Source: Arthrobacter sp. SLBN-83
Lineage (GTDB): Bacteria > Actinomycetota > Actinomycetes > Actinomycetales > Micrococcaceae
Direction: 5' to 3'
Assembly (NCBI RefSeq): GCF_006715285.1
Contig: NZ_VFMX01000001.1
Location: 4,092,001 to 4,156,000, forward strand
DNA length: 64,000 bases
In this document: piece by piece, positions 33,862-42,087 of the stretch
How the letters are laid out: each line of letters opens with the position of its first letter
Position numbering within the stretch: the first letter of the stretch is position 1
The notes under the pieces: model-generated
What the model was told of the DNA's origin: nothing
Database searches by the model: none
What the model saw: the letters and a program-made list of their open reading frames with translations, nothing else
Translations under genes and position numbers: made by a program

Positions 33862-34392
33862 TCAGCTTTGGTTGAAGAAGCTGGCCTGCGTATCACTGGC
33901 CTTCTTGTCGTCACCGATCACTTCGACATACGACGGTGAGAGCAGGAACACCTTGTTGGTCACCCGCTCGATGCTGCCCCGGAGGCCAAAGACGAGGCCC
34001 GCGGAGAAGTCCACCAGGCGCTTGGCGTCTGCCTCACCCATGTCCGTGACGTTCATGATTACCGGAATCCCGTCCCGGAAGCTCTCACCGATGAGCTTGG
34101 CATCATTGTAGGAGCGCGGGTGGATGGTAGTGATCTGGCGCAGACCGGTGTTCTCTTCGCGGCTCGAGGCCGCACGCTTAATGGGGGTCACAGGGGCGCG
34201 GTATTCCTCTTCAGGGGCGTAGGACGCCTCGCGGCTGACTTCGCGGACCGGTGCCGGGGCACGGCGTTCCTCGCGGTCAACTTCCATCGGTTCGTCCTCA
34301 TCCTTACGTGTGGTCTGTTGCTCGGGCTCGTAATGCTCGTCGCCGTCGGCGAGCCCAAGATAGATCATTGTCTTGCGCAGAGCGCCGGCCAT
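33862..34392 (-). CDS. sepF: Cell division protein SepF
   Basis: SepF anchors FtsZ to the membrane in bacteria that lack FtsA, as here. The 176-aa protein has an N-terminal amphipathic helix (MAGALRKTMIYLGL), a charged linker (about 20-85), and the SepF core (PRSYNDAKLIGESFRDGIPVIMNVT, then RLVDFSAGLVFGLRG). Length and domain order match the actinobacterial form. It lies three genes after ftsZ. Confidence 0.95.
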   Translation of the reverse strand: MAGALRKTMIYLGLADGDEHYEPEQQTTRKDEDEPMEVDREERRAPAPVREVSREASYAPEEEYRAPVTPIKRAASSREENTGLRQITTIHPRSYNDAKLIGESFRDGIPVIMNVTDMGEADAKRLVDFSAGLVFGLRGSIERVTNKVFLLSPSYVEVIGDDKKASDTQASFFNQS

Positions 34393-34482
34393 GGTCGACT
34401 CCTAATCGTGTCCCGTAAGCGGGCCGCCCAATGATTTGACAGCACTGGAGTCCCCCGCCCATCACTTCCAATAGGTCCGACG

Positions 34483-35244
34483 CTACCCCACGGCGGGACG
34501 GGAACCGAGAATATCGGAACCGATTCGCAGGTGTGTCGCCCCGAACGTAATCGCTGCCTCCAGGTCCTGGCTCATGCCCGCGGAAATGGCCGTCGCAGCG
34601 GGGTAATCCACCACGAGCCTTGAGGAGATGCCGGCAAGCTTTTCGAACGCCGGCTCCGGCGGCACCCCCAACGGCGCAACCGCCATCACGCCCGCCAGGT
34701 TGAGGCCTTCGGCGGCGGCGATCCGTTCCGCCAGGACCGGCACATCGGCCGGGGCTGCCCCGCCGCGGTGCGTGCCGGCGTCGTCCGTTTGATCTTCCAG
34801 GCTGACCTGGATGAAGCAGTCCAGCGGGGCGCGGCCGCTGGACTCCATCTCGTTCCGAACTGCCTTTGCCAGCGCATCCACGAGCTGCGTCCGGTCCACC
34901 GAGTGGACCGCGGAGGCATAGCGTGCCACCGATTTGGCCTTCTTGGTCTGCAGCTGGCCCACGAAATGCCACGTGAGGGCAAGGTCGGCCAGTTCCGTGG
35001 CTTTGGCGGCGGCTTCCTGGTCGCGGTTCTCACCGACATCCTTGATCCCCAGGCCTGCAAGCCGCCGGATGTCCTTTGCCGGGTGGAACTTGGTGACCAC
35101 GATCAGGGCGGGCAACCGCCCGCTGCGGCCGGCGCTTTCAGCCGCCGCGGCGATGCGGGCCCGTACTGCGGCAAGCCGCTGGGCCAGTTCCGCCGTGCGA
35201 GTGTCTTCGCCCTGGCCCTGACCTGGAACCGAAAGCTCAGTCAT
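34483..35244 (-). CDS. yggS: YggS-family PLP homeostasis protein
   Basis: A 253-aa YggS/PLPBP protein with a TIM-barrel alanine-racemase-like fold that binds pyridoxal phosphate without a known reaction. The PLP lysine is in LIVVTKFHP, and other markers are DVGENRDQEAAAK, WHFVGQLQTKKAK and MSQDLEAAITFGATHLRIGSDILG. The ATG at 35244 overlaps the pgeF stop by 8 bp (ATGACTGA); the frame is open further but within pgeF. It is the standard neighbour between ftsZ and sepF. Confidence 0.92.
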   Translation of the reverse strand: MTELSVPGQGQGEDTRTAELAQRLAAVRARIAAAAESAGRSGRLPALIVVTKFHPAKDIRRLAGLGIKDVGENRDQEAAAKATELADLALTWHFVGQLQTKKAKSVARYASAVHSVDRTQLVDALAKAVRNEMESSGRAPLDCFIQVSLEDQTDDAGTHRGGAAPADVPVLAERIAAAEGLNLAGVMAVAPLGVPPEPAFEKLAGISSRLVVDYPAATAISAGMSQDLEAAITFGATHLRIGSDILGSRPAVG

Positions 35245-35926
35245 GGCACCAGACCAGTCCGGCGAAACGGCCCGTCTTGCTGTCCCGGCGGTATGAATAG
35301 AGCGTTTCCGTCTCGAGCGTGCACGGGCCCGCGTATTCCACGTCCACCCCAACGGCTTCCAGCTGGCTCCTTGCCCCGGCAGGAAGGTCAAGGGCGGGGG
35401 TGCCCCAGGACGTGGTGCTCCGGGTTGCGGGAACCAAGGCGGCCACGTCCTCACGCAGGGCAGCGGGAACTTCATAACAGGACCCGCAGATTGACGGCCC
35501 CAGCCAGGCACGGATGCGGGAGGCACCGAGGGACTCCATGCGCTCCACCGCGGCTGGCAGGACGCCGTTGGCGACACCGGGGCGGCCGGCATGGACGGCG
35601 GCAAGGACCGGGCCGTTGCCGGACTCCCCCGCCAGCAGCACCGGAATGCAGTCCGCCACCATGACCGCCAGGGGCAGGCCGAGGGACACCATGGCGTCGG
35701 CTTCAGGGGCCGGCGACTGCGCGTCCATCAGCGCCACCGTGGTGCCGTGGACCTGATTCATAAAGCGCAGCGACTGCGGAGCCACACCGATGGACTGCTC
35801 CAGGCGTGCGCGGCGGCCCTGGACCGCAGCGGGATCATCCCCCACGTGCAGGGCCAGGTTTCCTGCATCCACATTGGTGAATGCGGCCGACACCCCGGGC
35901 AGGATGTCGGCACGCCAATGGAACAA
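35237..35926 (-). CDS. pgeF: LACC1/YfiH-family purine nucleoside phosphorylase, peptidoglycan editing factor
   Basis: A 229-aa member of the YfiH (DUF152) family. Family members act as copper-linked oxidases or purine nucleoside phosphorylases, and in E. coli the homologue prevents wrong amino acids in peptidoglycan. Metal-site motifs are MNQVHGTTV, ADCIPVLL and VHAGRPG, with GPSICGSCYEV later. The start is TTG at 35926, 8 bp after the ftsZ stop. Its place right behind ftsZ suits the wall-editing role. Confidence 0.88.
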   Translation of the reverse strand: MFHWRADILPGVSAAFTNVDAGNLALHVGDDPAAVQGRRARLEQSIGVAPQSLRFMNQVHGTTVALMDAQSPAPEADAMVSLGLPLAVMVADCIPVLLAGESGNGPVLAAVHAGRPGVANGVLPAAVERMESLGASRIRAWLGPSICGSCYEVPAALREDVAALVPATRSTTSWGTPALDLPAGARSQLEAVGVDVEYAGPCTLETETLYSYRRDSKTGRFAGLVWCHD

Positions 35927-35934
35927 GCCAGCGC

Positions 35935-37185
35935 CTACTTCAGGAAGTCGGGGACATCCAGGTCATCCGGGTGGTTTCCGGTCAGGTCCGGCTCCACCAC
36001 GGAAGGCAGGTCGACGTCGAAGCCGGAGTCCGCGGGGACGGCCGAGGGACGCTGCTGGCCCCAGTTGCTGAGTCCCGCGGCGCCGATGCCGGCGTGGAGC
36101 GGCTGGACGTTCTGCTGGTGGTTTCCGTTGCCCTGGTGGTTTCCGTTTTGCGGCGCAGAGGCCGGAGCGGCGGCAGGGGCAGCAGGCCGCTGCGGGGCGG
36201 CCTGCGGCTGGGACTGGTCCATGGAGGGTGAGGTGGCCTTGACGTCGTCGAACCCGGCCGCGATCACGGTCACGCGCGCTTCATCGCCAAGGGCGTCATC
36301 GATGACGGCGCCGAAGATGATGTTGGCTTCGGGGTGGGCCACTTCCTGGACCAGCCGCGCGGCCTCGTTGATCTCGAACAGGCCAAGGTCGGAGCCGCCC
36401 TGGATAGACAGCAGCACGCCGTGCGCGCCGTCGATGGATGCTTCCAGCAGCGGCGAGGCGATGGCCAATTCGGCTGCCTTGACGGCGCGGTCCTCGCCCC
36501 GGGCGGAGCCGATGCCCATGAGGGCTGAACCGGCGCCCTGCATGACGGACTTGACGTCTGCAAAGTCCAGGTTGATCAGGCCCGGCGTGGTGATGAGGTC
36601 TGTGATGCCCTGGACGCCCGAGAGCAGGACCTGGTCGGCGGAGCGGAACGCGTCAAGGACGGACACGTTACGGTCGCTGATGGAGAGCAGCCGGTCGTTG
36701 GGGATCACGATCAGGGTGTCCACCTCGTCGCGCAGGGCATCGATGCCTGCCTCGGCCGAACCGGCACGACGGCGGCCCTCGAAGGTGAACGGACGGGTGA
36801 CCACACCGATGGTCAGGGCTCCAAGCGAGCGGGCGATGCGGGCAACGACCGGCGCGCCGCCGGTGCCCGTACCGCCACCCTCGCCGGCGGTGACGAAAAC
36901 CATGTCGGCGCCGCGGAGGACTTCCTCGATTTCGTCCGCGTGGTCCTCGGCGGCCTGCTTGCCCACCTCGGGGTTGGCGCCCGCACCCAGGCCGCGGGTC
37001 AGCTCGCGTCCGACGTCGAGCTTCACGTCCGCGTCGCTCATCAGCAAAGCCTGGGCGTCGGTGTTGATGGCGATGAACTCAACACCCCTGAGGCCGACCT
37101 CGATCATGCGGTTGACTGCGTTCACGCCACCGCCGCCGATGCCGACGACTTTGATGACGGCCAAGTAATTCTGCGGAGCTGCCAC
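35935..37185 (-). CDS. ftsZ: Cell division protein FtsZ
   Basis: The tubulin-like GTPase that forms the Z-ring. The 416-aa protein has VGIGGGGVNAVNRM, the tubulin signature GEGGGTGTGGAP and a T7-type NLDFADVKSVM. The C-terminal linker is Gln/Asn/Pro-rich and ends in a short conserved peptide (DDLDVPDFLK), which is the SepF-binding tail. The GTG at 37185 gives MAAPQNYLAVIKVVG; AAGGGA lies upstream. A 184-bp gap separates it from ftsQ and probably holds its own promoter. Confidence 0.97.
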   Translation of the reverse strand: MAAPQNYLAVIKVVGIGGGGVNAVNRMIEVGLRGVEFIAINTDAQALLMSDADVKLDVGRELTRGLGAGANPEVGKQAAEDHADEIEEVLRGADMVFVTAGEGGGTGTGGAPVVARIARSLGALTIGVVTRPFTFEGRRRAGSAEAGIDALRDEVDTLIVIPNDRLLSISDRNVSVLDAFRSADQVLLSGVQGITDLITTPGLINLDFADVKSVMQGAGSALMGIGSARGEDRAVKAAELAIASPLLEASIDGAHGVLLSIQGGSDLGLFEINEAARLVQEVAHPEANIIFGAVIDDALGDEARVTVIAAGFDDVKATSPSMDQSQPQAAPQRPAAPAAAPASAPQNGNHQGNGNHQQNVQPLHAGIGAAGLSNWGQQRPSAVPADSGFDVDLPSVVEPDLTGNHPDDLDVPDFLK

Positions 37186-37238
37186 GTTACGTGTCCCTTG
37201 TTCGTGTCTTATTGCGAAAACTGATGGTGAGCTTGAAA

Positions 37239-37281
37239 CCCTCAACCCTAACCCTCCAGTTGAAGGTTAGAGTTATGTCAA
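37239..37281 (-). promoter_or_regulatory. ftsZ leader region with TTGACA and repeats
   Basis: On the minus strand TTGACA (37281-37276) is followed by CTAACC-n11-GGTTAG, an inverted repeat (37248-37270), and by tandem GGGTT-type repeats (37239-37257). No clear -10 box follows. It lies 54-96 bp before the ftsZ start. Confidence 0.4.
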
Positions 37282-37369
37282 GTAACTCTTGTCTGTGACG
37301 GTATTTCCTCTGGAACACACATTCAATAACCGGGTCCGCGTGTCGGATTAATACCGGGAAAGAAAGCGC

Positions 37370-38287
37370 TCAGCGCGTCACGGGGTGCCGGGGCACACTG
37401 ACATCGTAGACCTTGACCGGGTTCTTGGGATCCGCCGGAGCCTTGAGGAGCGCGGCCAGGACCTTGGCTTTGAGTTCCTTCTCCGAGGCGTTGCCCCAGA
37501 CGATGGTCTGGCCGTCCACCAGCTTGAGTTCCACGGCGTCCACGGATTGCGCTGAGGCATTGGACAGCTTGGCCAGGACGTCGGCAGGCAGCGCCCCCAG
37601 GACCGCCGCGGTGGCGCGGAACAGGTCCTGGCCGATGGCCCCGGCGCCGCCGTCGATCACGGGCAGGGAGGCGGACGCGGGATCATCGGTGGTGCCCAAC
37701 TGCACGCCGTCGACGTCCACCAGTTGGTACTGCTCCCCCTGCTTGACCAGGGCCACGGGTACCCGCTCGTGCACGGCGACGGCAAGGGTGGATGGCGGGC
37801 GCGCCTCGACGGAAACGGATTTCACCTGGATCAGGGAGCCGAGCAGGCCGCGCACATCGTCGTCGCTGATTTGCGGCAGCGGCTTGCCGCGCAGGGGTTC
37901 CAGAGCCGCCTGTACCTGCTCCGGGGTGAGCAGCCGGGTGCCGGAGACTGCGACTGTCTTGAGGGCAAGGACAGGTGAATAGACTGCCGCGGCCAGCAGG
38001 GCGGCCACCAGCGCAATCACGGTTCCGACGGCGAGCAGGACTCTCTTCCGGCGCCGCCGGCCCTTCGGCTCGGGGAACGCCAGGACAGTTGCCCCGGCAG
38101 GTTTCTGCTCCTTCGCCGGCTTCCGGGCGGGTTTCTGCGCCGCCTGGTCCGGGATGCTGCGCGACGCGGTAATTACGTCCCCGGCGGCGGCGCCGGTCGC
38201 CTCTTTCGGCGCGCTGGCACCCTCCCCGGAGTCCGGGCGGGTGTTCCGTTTGGGCGGGGCGTAAGTGGGACGGCGGGAGCTAGGCAC
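37370..38287 (-). CDS. ftsQ: Cell division protein FtsQ/DivIB
   Basis: A 305-aa single-pass membrane protein of the divisome. A basic, Ala/Lys/Pro-rich cytoplasmic part (about 1-80) is followed by one membrane helix (about 85-106). A POTRA domain (LKTVAVSGTRLLTPEQVQAAL) and the FtsQ/DivIB domain come next. GTG at 38287 is chosen because GGAGG lies 5 nt upstream and it overlaps the murC stop by 8 bp. FtsL and FtsI, its known partners in other bacteria, are in the same cluster. Confidence 0.92.
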   Translation of the reverse strand: MPSSRRPTYAPPKRNTRPDSGEGASAPKEATGAAAGDVITASRSIPDQAAQKPARKPAKEQKPAGATVLAFPEPKGRRRRKRVLLAVGTVIALVAALLAAAVYSPVLALKTVAVSGTRLLTPEQVQAALEPLRGKPLPQISDDDVRGLLGSLIQVKSVSVEARPPSTLAVAVHERVPVALVKQGEQYQLVDVDGVQLGTTDDPASASLPVIDGGAGAIGQDLFRATAAVLGALPADVLAKLSNASAQSVDAVELKLVDGQTIVWGNASEKELKAKVLAALLKAPADPKNPVKVYDVSVPRHPVTR

Positions 38288-39656
38288 GCAGCGCCTCCAC
38301 GATTTGGGGCCCGTAGGCCGTAACATCGCCCGCACCAACGGTGAGGACAACGTCCCCTTCCCCTGCCACTCCGGCGAGCGTCTTCACCGCGTCCTCTGCG
38401 CTGACCAACCGGCCGCCCTCCGTGAGGTGGTCGGCAATGAGCTGGCTGGTGACCCCGGGAATGGGATCTTCCCTTGCGGGGTAGATGTCCAGGACCAGGG
38501 CGGTGTCTGCCAGGTTGAGGGCGTCGGCAAATTCTGCCGCGAACTCGCGGGTCCGGGAGAACAGGTGCGGCTGGAACAGGACGTGCACCTTATTGCCCCC
38601 TGCCACCGAACGGGCTGCGGCCAGGGCGGCACGGACTTCAGTGGGGTGGTGGGCGTAGTCGTCAAACACCCGCACCCCCCGCTCCACGCCCTTCAGCTCG
38701 AACCGGCGGGAGGCGCCGGAGAAACGGGCCAGGCCCTCGGCTGCTGCTGCCGGGTCCACACCCAGTTCAAGGGCAACGGCAAAGGCGGCAGCGGCGTTCA
38801 GGGCGTTGTGCCGTCCGGGAACCTGCAGCGACAGGCCGTACCGGGCACCGCCTGTTGCCACCGCAACCTGGCCCGGGCCGCCGTCGTCCAGCCTGATGTC
38901 CGCGGCCCCGCCGGTGCCGTACAGGACCACCCGTGTGTTGCCCCGTGCCCTGGTCCGTTCCGCGAGGGCCAGGGCACCTGGATCGTCTGCGCAAGCCACC
39001 AGCAGGCCCTCCGCAGGCAGCAGCCCGGTGAACCGGTCGAAGGACTGGTACACGGCTTCAGCGGTGCCGTAGTAGTCAAGGTGGTCAGGCTCCACGTTGG
39101 TGACGACGGCGATGCGGGGCCGGTAGTTCAGGAAGGAGCCGTCTGATTCGTCTGCCTCGGCGACGAAGATTCCCGAGGTCCCGTGGGCGGCGTTGACGCC
39201 AAGCGCGGGGATATTGGCTCCCACGGCGAAGCTGGGATCCAGTCCGGCTGCCCGGAGCAGGACGGTGATCATCGACGTCGTGGTGGACTTGCCATGCGTT
39301 CCGGCCACTGTCACCACGACGTCATCGCCCATGGTGGCCGCCAGCGCCTGCGAACGGTGCAGCACCGGCAGCCCCGCCTGCCGCGCTGCCGCCAGTTCAG
39401 GATTGTCTTCGCGGATTGCGGATCCGGCAACGACGGTCTGCGCGTCGCCCAGGTTGCCGGCTGCGTAGCCCACCGCTATGCGCGCTCCGGCAGCGGCGAG
39501 GTCTGCCATGACCGGCAGGTCCTTGGCATCGGAGCCGCTGACGGGGACGCCGCGTGCCACCATGATGCGGGCCACGGCGGACATGCCTACTCCCCCGATG
39601 CCAATGAAGTGCACCTTTCCAAGGGAGTCCAGGCCGGGCGTGTTGTGGGGGCTCAT
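38280..39656 (-). CDS. murC: UDP-N-acetylmuramate-L-alanine ligase
   Basis: MurC adds the first amino acid, L-Ala, to UDP-MurNAc using ATP. The 458-aa protein has HFIGIGGVGMSAVARIM for the UDP site, GTHGKSTTTSM for ATP, and DDYAHHPTEVRAALAAAR. It overlaps murG by 4 bp (ATGA), so the two are coupled. Confidence 0.96.
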   Translation of the reverse strand: MSPHNTPGLDSLGKVHFIGIGGVGMSAVARIMVARGVPVSGSDAKDLPVMADLAAAGARIAVGYAAGNLGDAQTVVAGSAIREDNPELAAARQAGLPVLHRSQALAATMGDDVVVTVAGTHGKSTTTSMITVLLRAAGLDPSFAVGANIPALGVNAAHGTSGIFVAEADESDGSFLNYRPRIAVVTNVEPDHLDYYGTAEAVYQSFDRFTGLLPAEGLLVACADDPGALALAERTRARGNTRVVLYGTGGAADIRLDDGGPGQVAVATGGARYGLSLQVPGRHNALNAAAAFAVALELGVDPAAAAEGLARFSGASRRFELKGVERGVRVFDDYAHHPTEVRAALAAARSVAGGNKVHVLFQPHLFSRTREFAAEFADALNLADTALVLDIYPAREDPIPGVTSQLIADHLTEGGRLVSAEDAVKTLAGVAGEGDVVLTVGAGDVTAYGPQIVEALRA

Positions 39657-40753
39657 GCTGATACCGCTTCCAGGACAAGACCAGCCATTCGCTGGTCGGC
39701 GTTTCGGATGCCGAGCCGGTAGGACTTGGCTTCCATGGCGGCGAGGCGTGCTTTGTCGGTGATCAACGGAATCAGCTCGCGCTCAACCCATGCAGCCGTG
39801 AAGTCGCGGTCAGCCACCAGCAGTGCACCGCCCGCCGCCACCAGGCCCTTTGCGTTCAGCGCCTGTTCCCCGTTACCGATGGGCAGGGGCACCAGGACCG
39901 CCGGGACGCCCACCGCGGCAACCTCGCACACCGTGGCCGCACCGGACCGTGCCAGGAGCAGGTCGGCGGCAGCATAGGCAAGTTCCATTCCGTCGATGTA
40001 CTCCACTTGGCGGTACCCCGTGGCCGTGAGGGGCTGCCCGGCCTGGTCCAGGACGGTTTTGCCGCGGCCGGTGATGTGCAGGGTTTGGACGCCGGCCTCG
40101 GCAAGCATGCCAACGGCGGCCGCAATGGTCCGGTTGATGCTCTGCGCCCCGGATGATCCGCCGGTGACGATCAAGGTTGGCTGCTGGGGATCAAGCCCCA
40201 GTGCCTCCCGCGCCGCTGTACGGGCTGCCTTCCGGTCAAGGCCGGAGATCTCCTTGCGCATGGGCATCCCCACGTGCGCGGCGTTGCGGAGGGGTGTGCC
40301 GTCGAAAGCCACAGCCACCCGTCCGCCCAGGAAGGCTCCCACCCTGTTGGCCAGTCCGGGCCGCGCGTTCGCCTCATGGATCACGATCGGTGTCCCGCGC
40401 TTCCGGGCCGCGAGGTACATCGGGGTGCAGACGTATCCGCCCACACCCACCAGTACGTCAGCCTGCGCCCGGTCAAGGATGGCGCCGGCCTGGCGGACCG
40501 CGCCGGCCAGTCTTCCGGGCAGCCGGAGCAGGTCCGCGGACGGCTTCCGCGGAAAAGGCACGCGGTCGATCGTGGCGAGGTCCACGCCTGCGGCGGGAAC
40601 CAGGCGGGTTTCCATTCCCGCGGGCGTGCCGACGGCCAGGACGGCGGCATCGGGCGCTTCGCTGCGGATGGCGGCGGCGATTGCGAGCAATGGGCTGATA
40701 TGGCCGGCAGTTCCGCCGCCTGCCAGGACGATGGAGGGTTTTGTCGAAGTCAT
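39653..40753 (-). CDS. murG: MurG, lipid II synthase
   Basis: MurG adds GlcNAc to lipid I to make lipid II on the inner face of the membrane. The 366-aa protein has GGGTAGHISPLLA, GVGGYVCTPMYLAA, IHEANARPG, TGGSSGAQSIN and a C-terminal LPIGNGEQALNA. The ATG at 40753 lies 6 bp after the ftsW stop. Confidence 0.96.
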   Translation of the reverse strand: MTSTKPSIVLAGGGTAGHISPLLAIAAAIRSEAPDAAVLAVGTPAGMETRLVPAAGVDLATIDRVPFPRKPSADLLRLPGRLAGAVRQAGAILDRAQADVLVGVGGYVCTPMYLAARKRGTPIVIHEANARPGLANRVGAFLGGRVAVAFDGTPLRNAAHVGMPMRKEISGLDRKAARTAAREALGLDPQQPTLIVTGGSSGAQSINRTIAAAVGMLAEAGVQTLHITGRGKTVLDQAGQPLTATGYRQVEYIDGMELAYAAADLLLARSGAATVCEVAAVGVPAVLVPLPIGNGEQALNAKGLVAAGGALLVADRDFTAAWVERELIPLITDKARLAAMEAKSYRLGIRNADQRMAGLVLEAVSA

Positions 40754-40759
40754 CTGGGG

Positions 40760-42085
40760 TTAGGCACGCTTTCTGGAATTCTTTGGTTGGCTCTTGTCCC
40801 GCCCCGGCCGGATCCGAAACTTCAGGATCCGTTTGGGGCGCATGGCCGGGGCCATCTGTTCCCGGGCCAGCGAGAGGACCACCCCCACGGCGCACAGCGA
40901 CATCAGCAGGGCCGAGCCGCCATAGGAAATGAACGGCAGCGGCACGCCGATGACGGGCATGAGGCCGGTGACCACGGACATATTCACTGTGGCCTGGCCC
41001 AGCAGCCACACCATGATGGTGCCCGCCAGGACCCGGTGGAACATGTCCTCCTGCGCTACCACCACGCGGTAGATCGCCGCGCCGAGGATCGCGAAGAGAA
41101 CCAGCACGACGACGGTACCCACCAGGCCAAGTTCCTCACCGATGATGGCAAAGATGAAGTCGTTGTGGGCTTCGGGAATCCAGCTGTACTTCTGCCGGCT
41201 CTGCCCCAGGCCCACGCCCAGCCAGCCCCCTGAGGCGAGGCCGTACATGCCGTTGGTGGCCTGGTAGTTGGCGTCGATGCCGTCGGCACAGGACTGGCCG
41301 GTCCACCATGAGGTGATGCGGCACATGCGGTTCGAGCTGGTGACCGCCATGACGGCCGTGCCGGCAGCGGCGATAAGGCCCGCGATGCCGAAGAGGTAGA
41401 GGGGAACGCCTGCGAAGAACAGCGCCGCCGCCATGATCATCATGATGATCATGGCGGTGCCCAGGTCGTTCCCCACCAGGATCAGCACGACGATGATGGC
41501 CGCCATGGGGACGGCGGGGACCAGCACGTGCTGCCACCGGTTGAGCAGCTTGCCTTTCCTGGCCAGCACCGTGGCCAACCACAGCGCCAGGGCCAGTTTT
41601 GCCGCCTCAGAAGGCTGGAACGTGATGCCGCCCAGGTCAACCCAGTTCCGGTTGCCGTTGATCTCCGTGCCAACCACCTGCACCACGGCAAGGAGCACCA
41701 CGGCCAACCCAACGGCGGGCCAGGCGAGCCGCTTGAGCCAGGTGACGTTGATGCGCGACAACACGAACATGGTGAAAATGCCGATGGCGGCGAAGACACC
41801 CTGCTTCAGCGCGTCTCCGTAGGGCGACTTTCCGGCGGCGATCGATTCAACGCTGGAGGCCGAGAGGACCATCATGATCCCGATGGCCGTCAACGCAAGG
41901 GTGGCGCCAAGGATGAGGTAGTACGTGGAGCCGTTCCGGGACGTGCCCGTTCCCTCCAGGGCAGCCCAGAAGCGCCGGTACAGGGCGCGCAGTTTCCTGC
42001 CTGCAGAAGCGGGCTGCCGGGAAGCGGCAGCCGTGGAGCCAAGGCGGGGCCTGCCGGCCTGGGGCCGGGTGGGCGTACTGGCCAT
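40760..42085 (-). CDS. ftsW: FtsW, septal peptidoglycan glycosyltransferase (SEDS)
   Basis: A 441-aa SEDS-family membrane enzyme that polymerises lipid II at the septum with FtsI. Eight to ten membrane helices are seen. Motifs include GITFQPSEAAKLALALWLA, GNDLGTAMIIMMIMAAALF, EAHNDFIFAIIGEELG and GLMPVIGVPLPFISYGGSALL. An N-terminal basic tail of about 45 residues is cytosolic, and the C-terminus is also basic. It lies 2 bp after the murD stop. Confidence 0.95.
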   Translation of the reverse strand: MASTPTRPQAGRPRLGSTAAASRQPASAGRKLRALYRRFWAALEGTGTSRNGSTYYLILGATLALTAIGIMMVLSASSVESIAAGKSPYGDALKQGVFAAIGIFTMFVLSRINVTWLKRLAWPAVGLAVVLLAVVQVVGTEINGNRNWVDLGGITFQPSEAAKLALALWLATVLARKGKLLNRWQHVLVPAVPMAAIIVVLILVGNDLGTAMIIMMIMAAALFFAGVPLYLFGIAGLIAAAGTAVMAVTSSNRMCRITSWWTGQSCADGIDANYQATNGMYGLASGGWLGVGLGQSRQKYSWIPEAHNDFIFAIIGEELGLVGTVVVLVLFAILGAAIYRVVVAQEDMFHRVLAGTIMVWLLGQATVNMSVVTGLMPVIGVPLPFISYGGSALLMSLCAVGVVLSLAREQMAPAMRPKRILKFRIRPGRDKSQPKNSRKRA

Positions 42086-42087
42086 TG

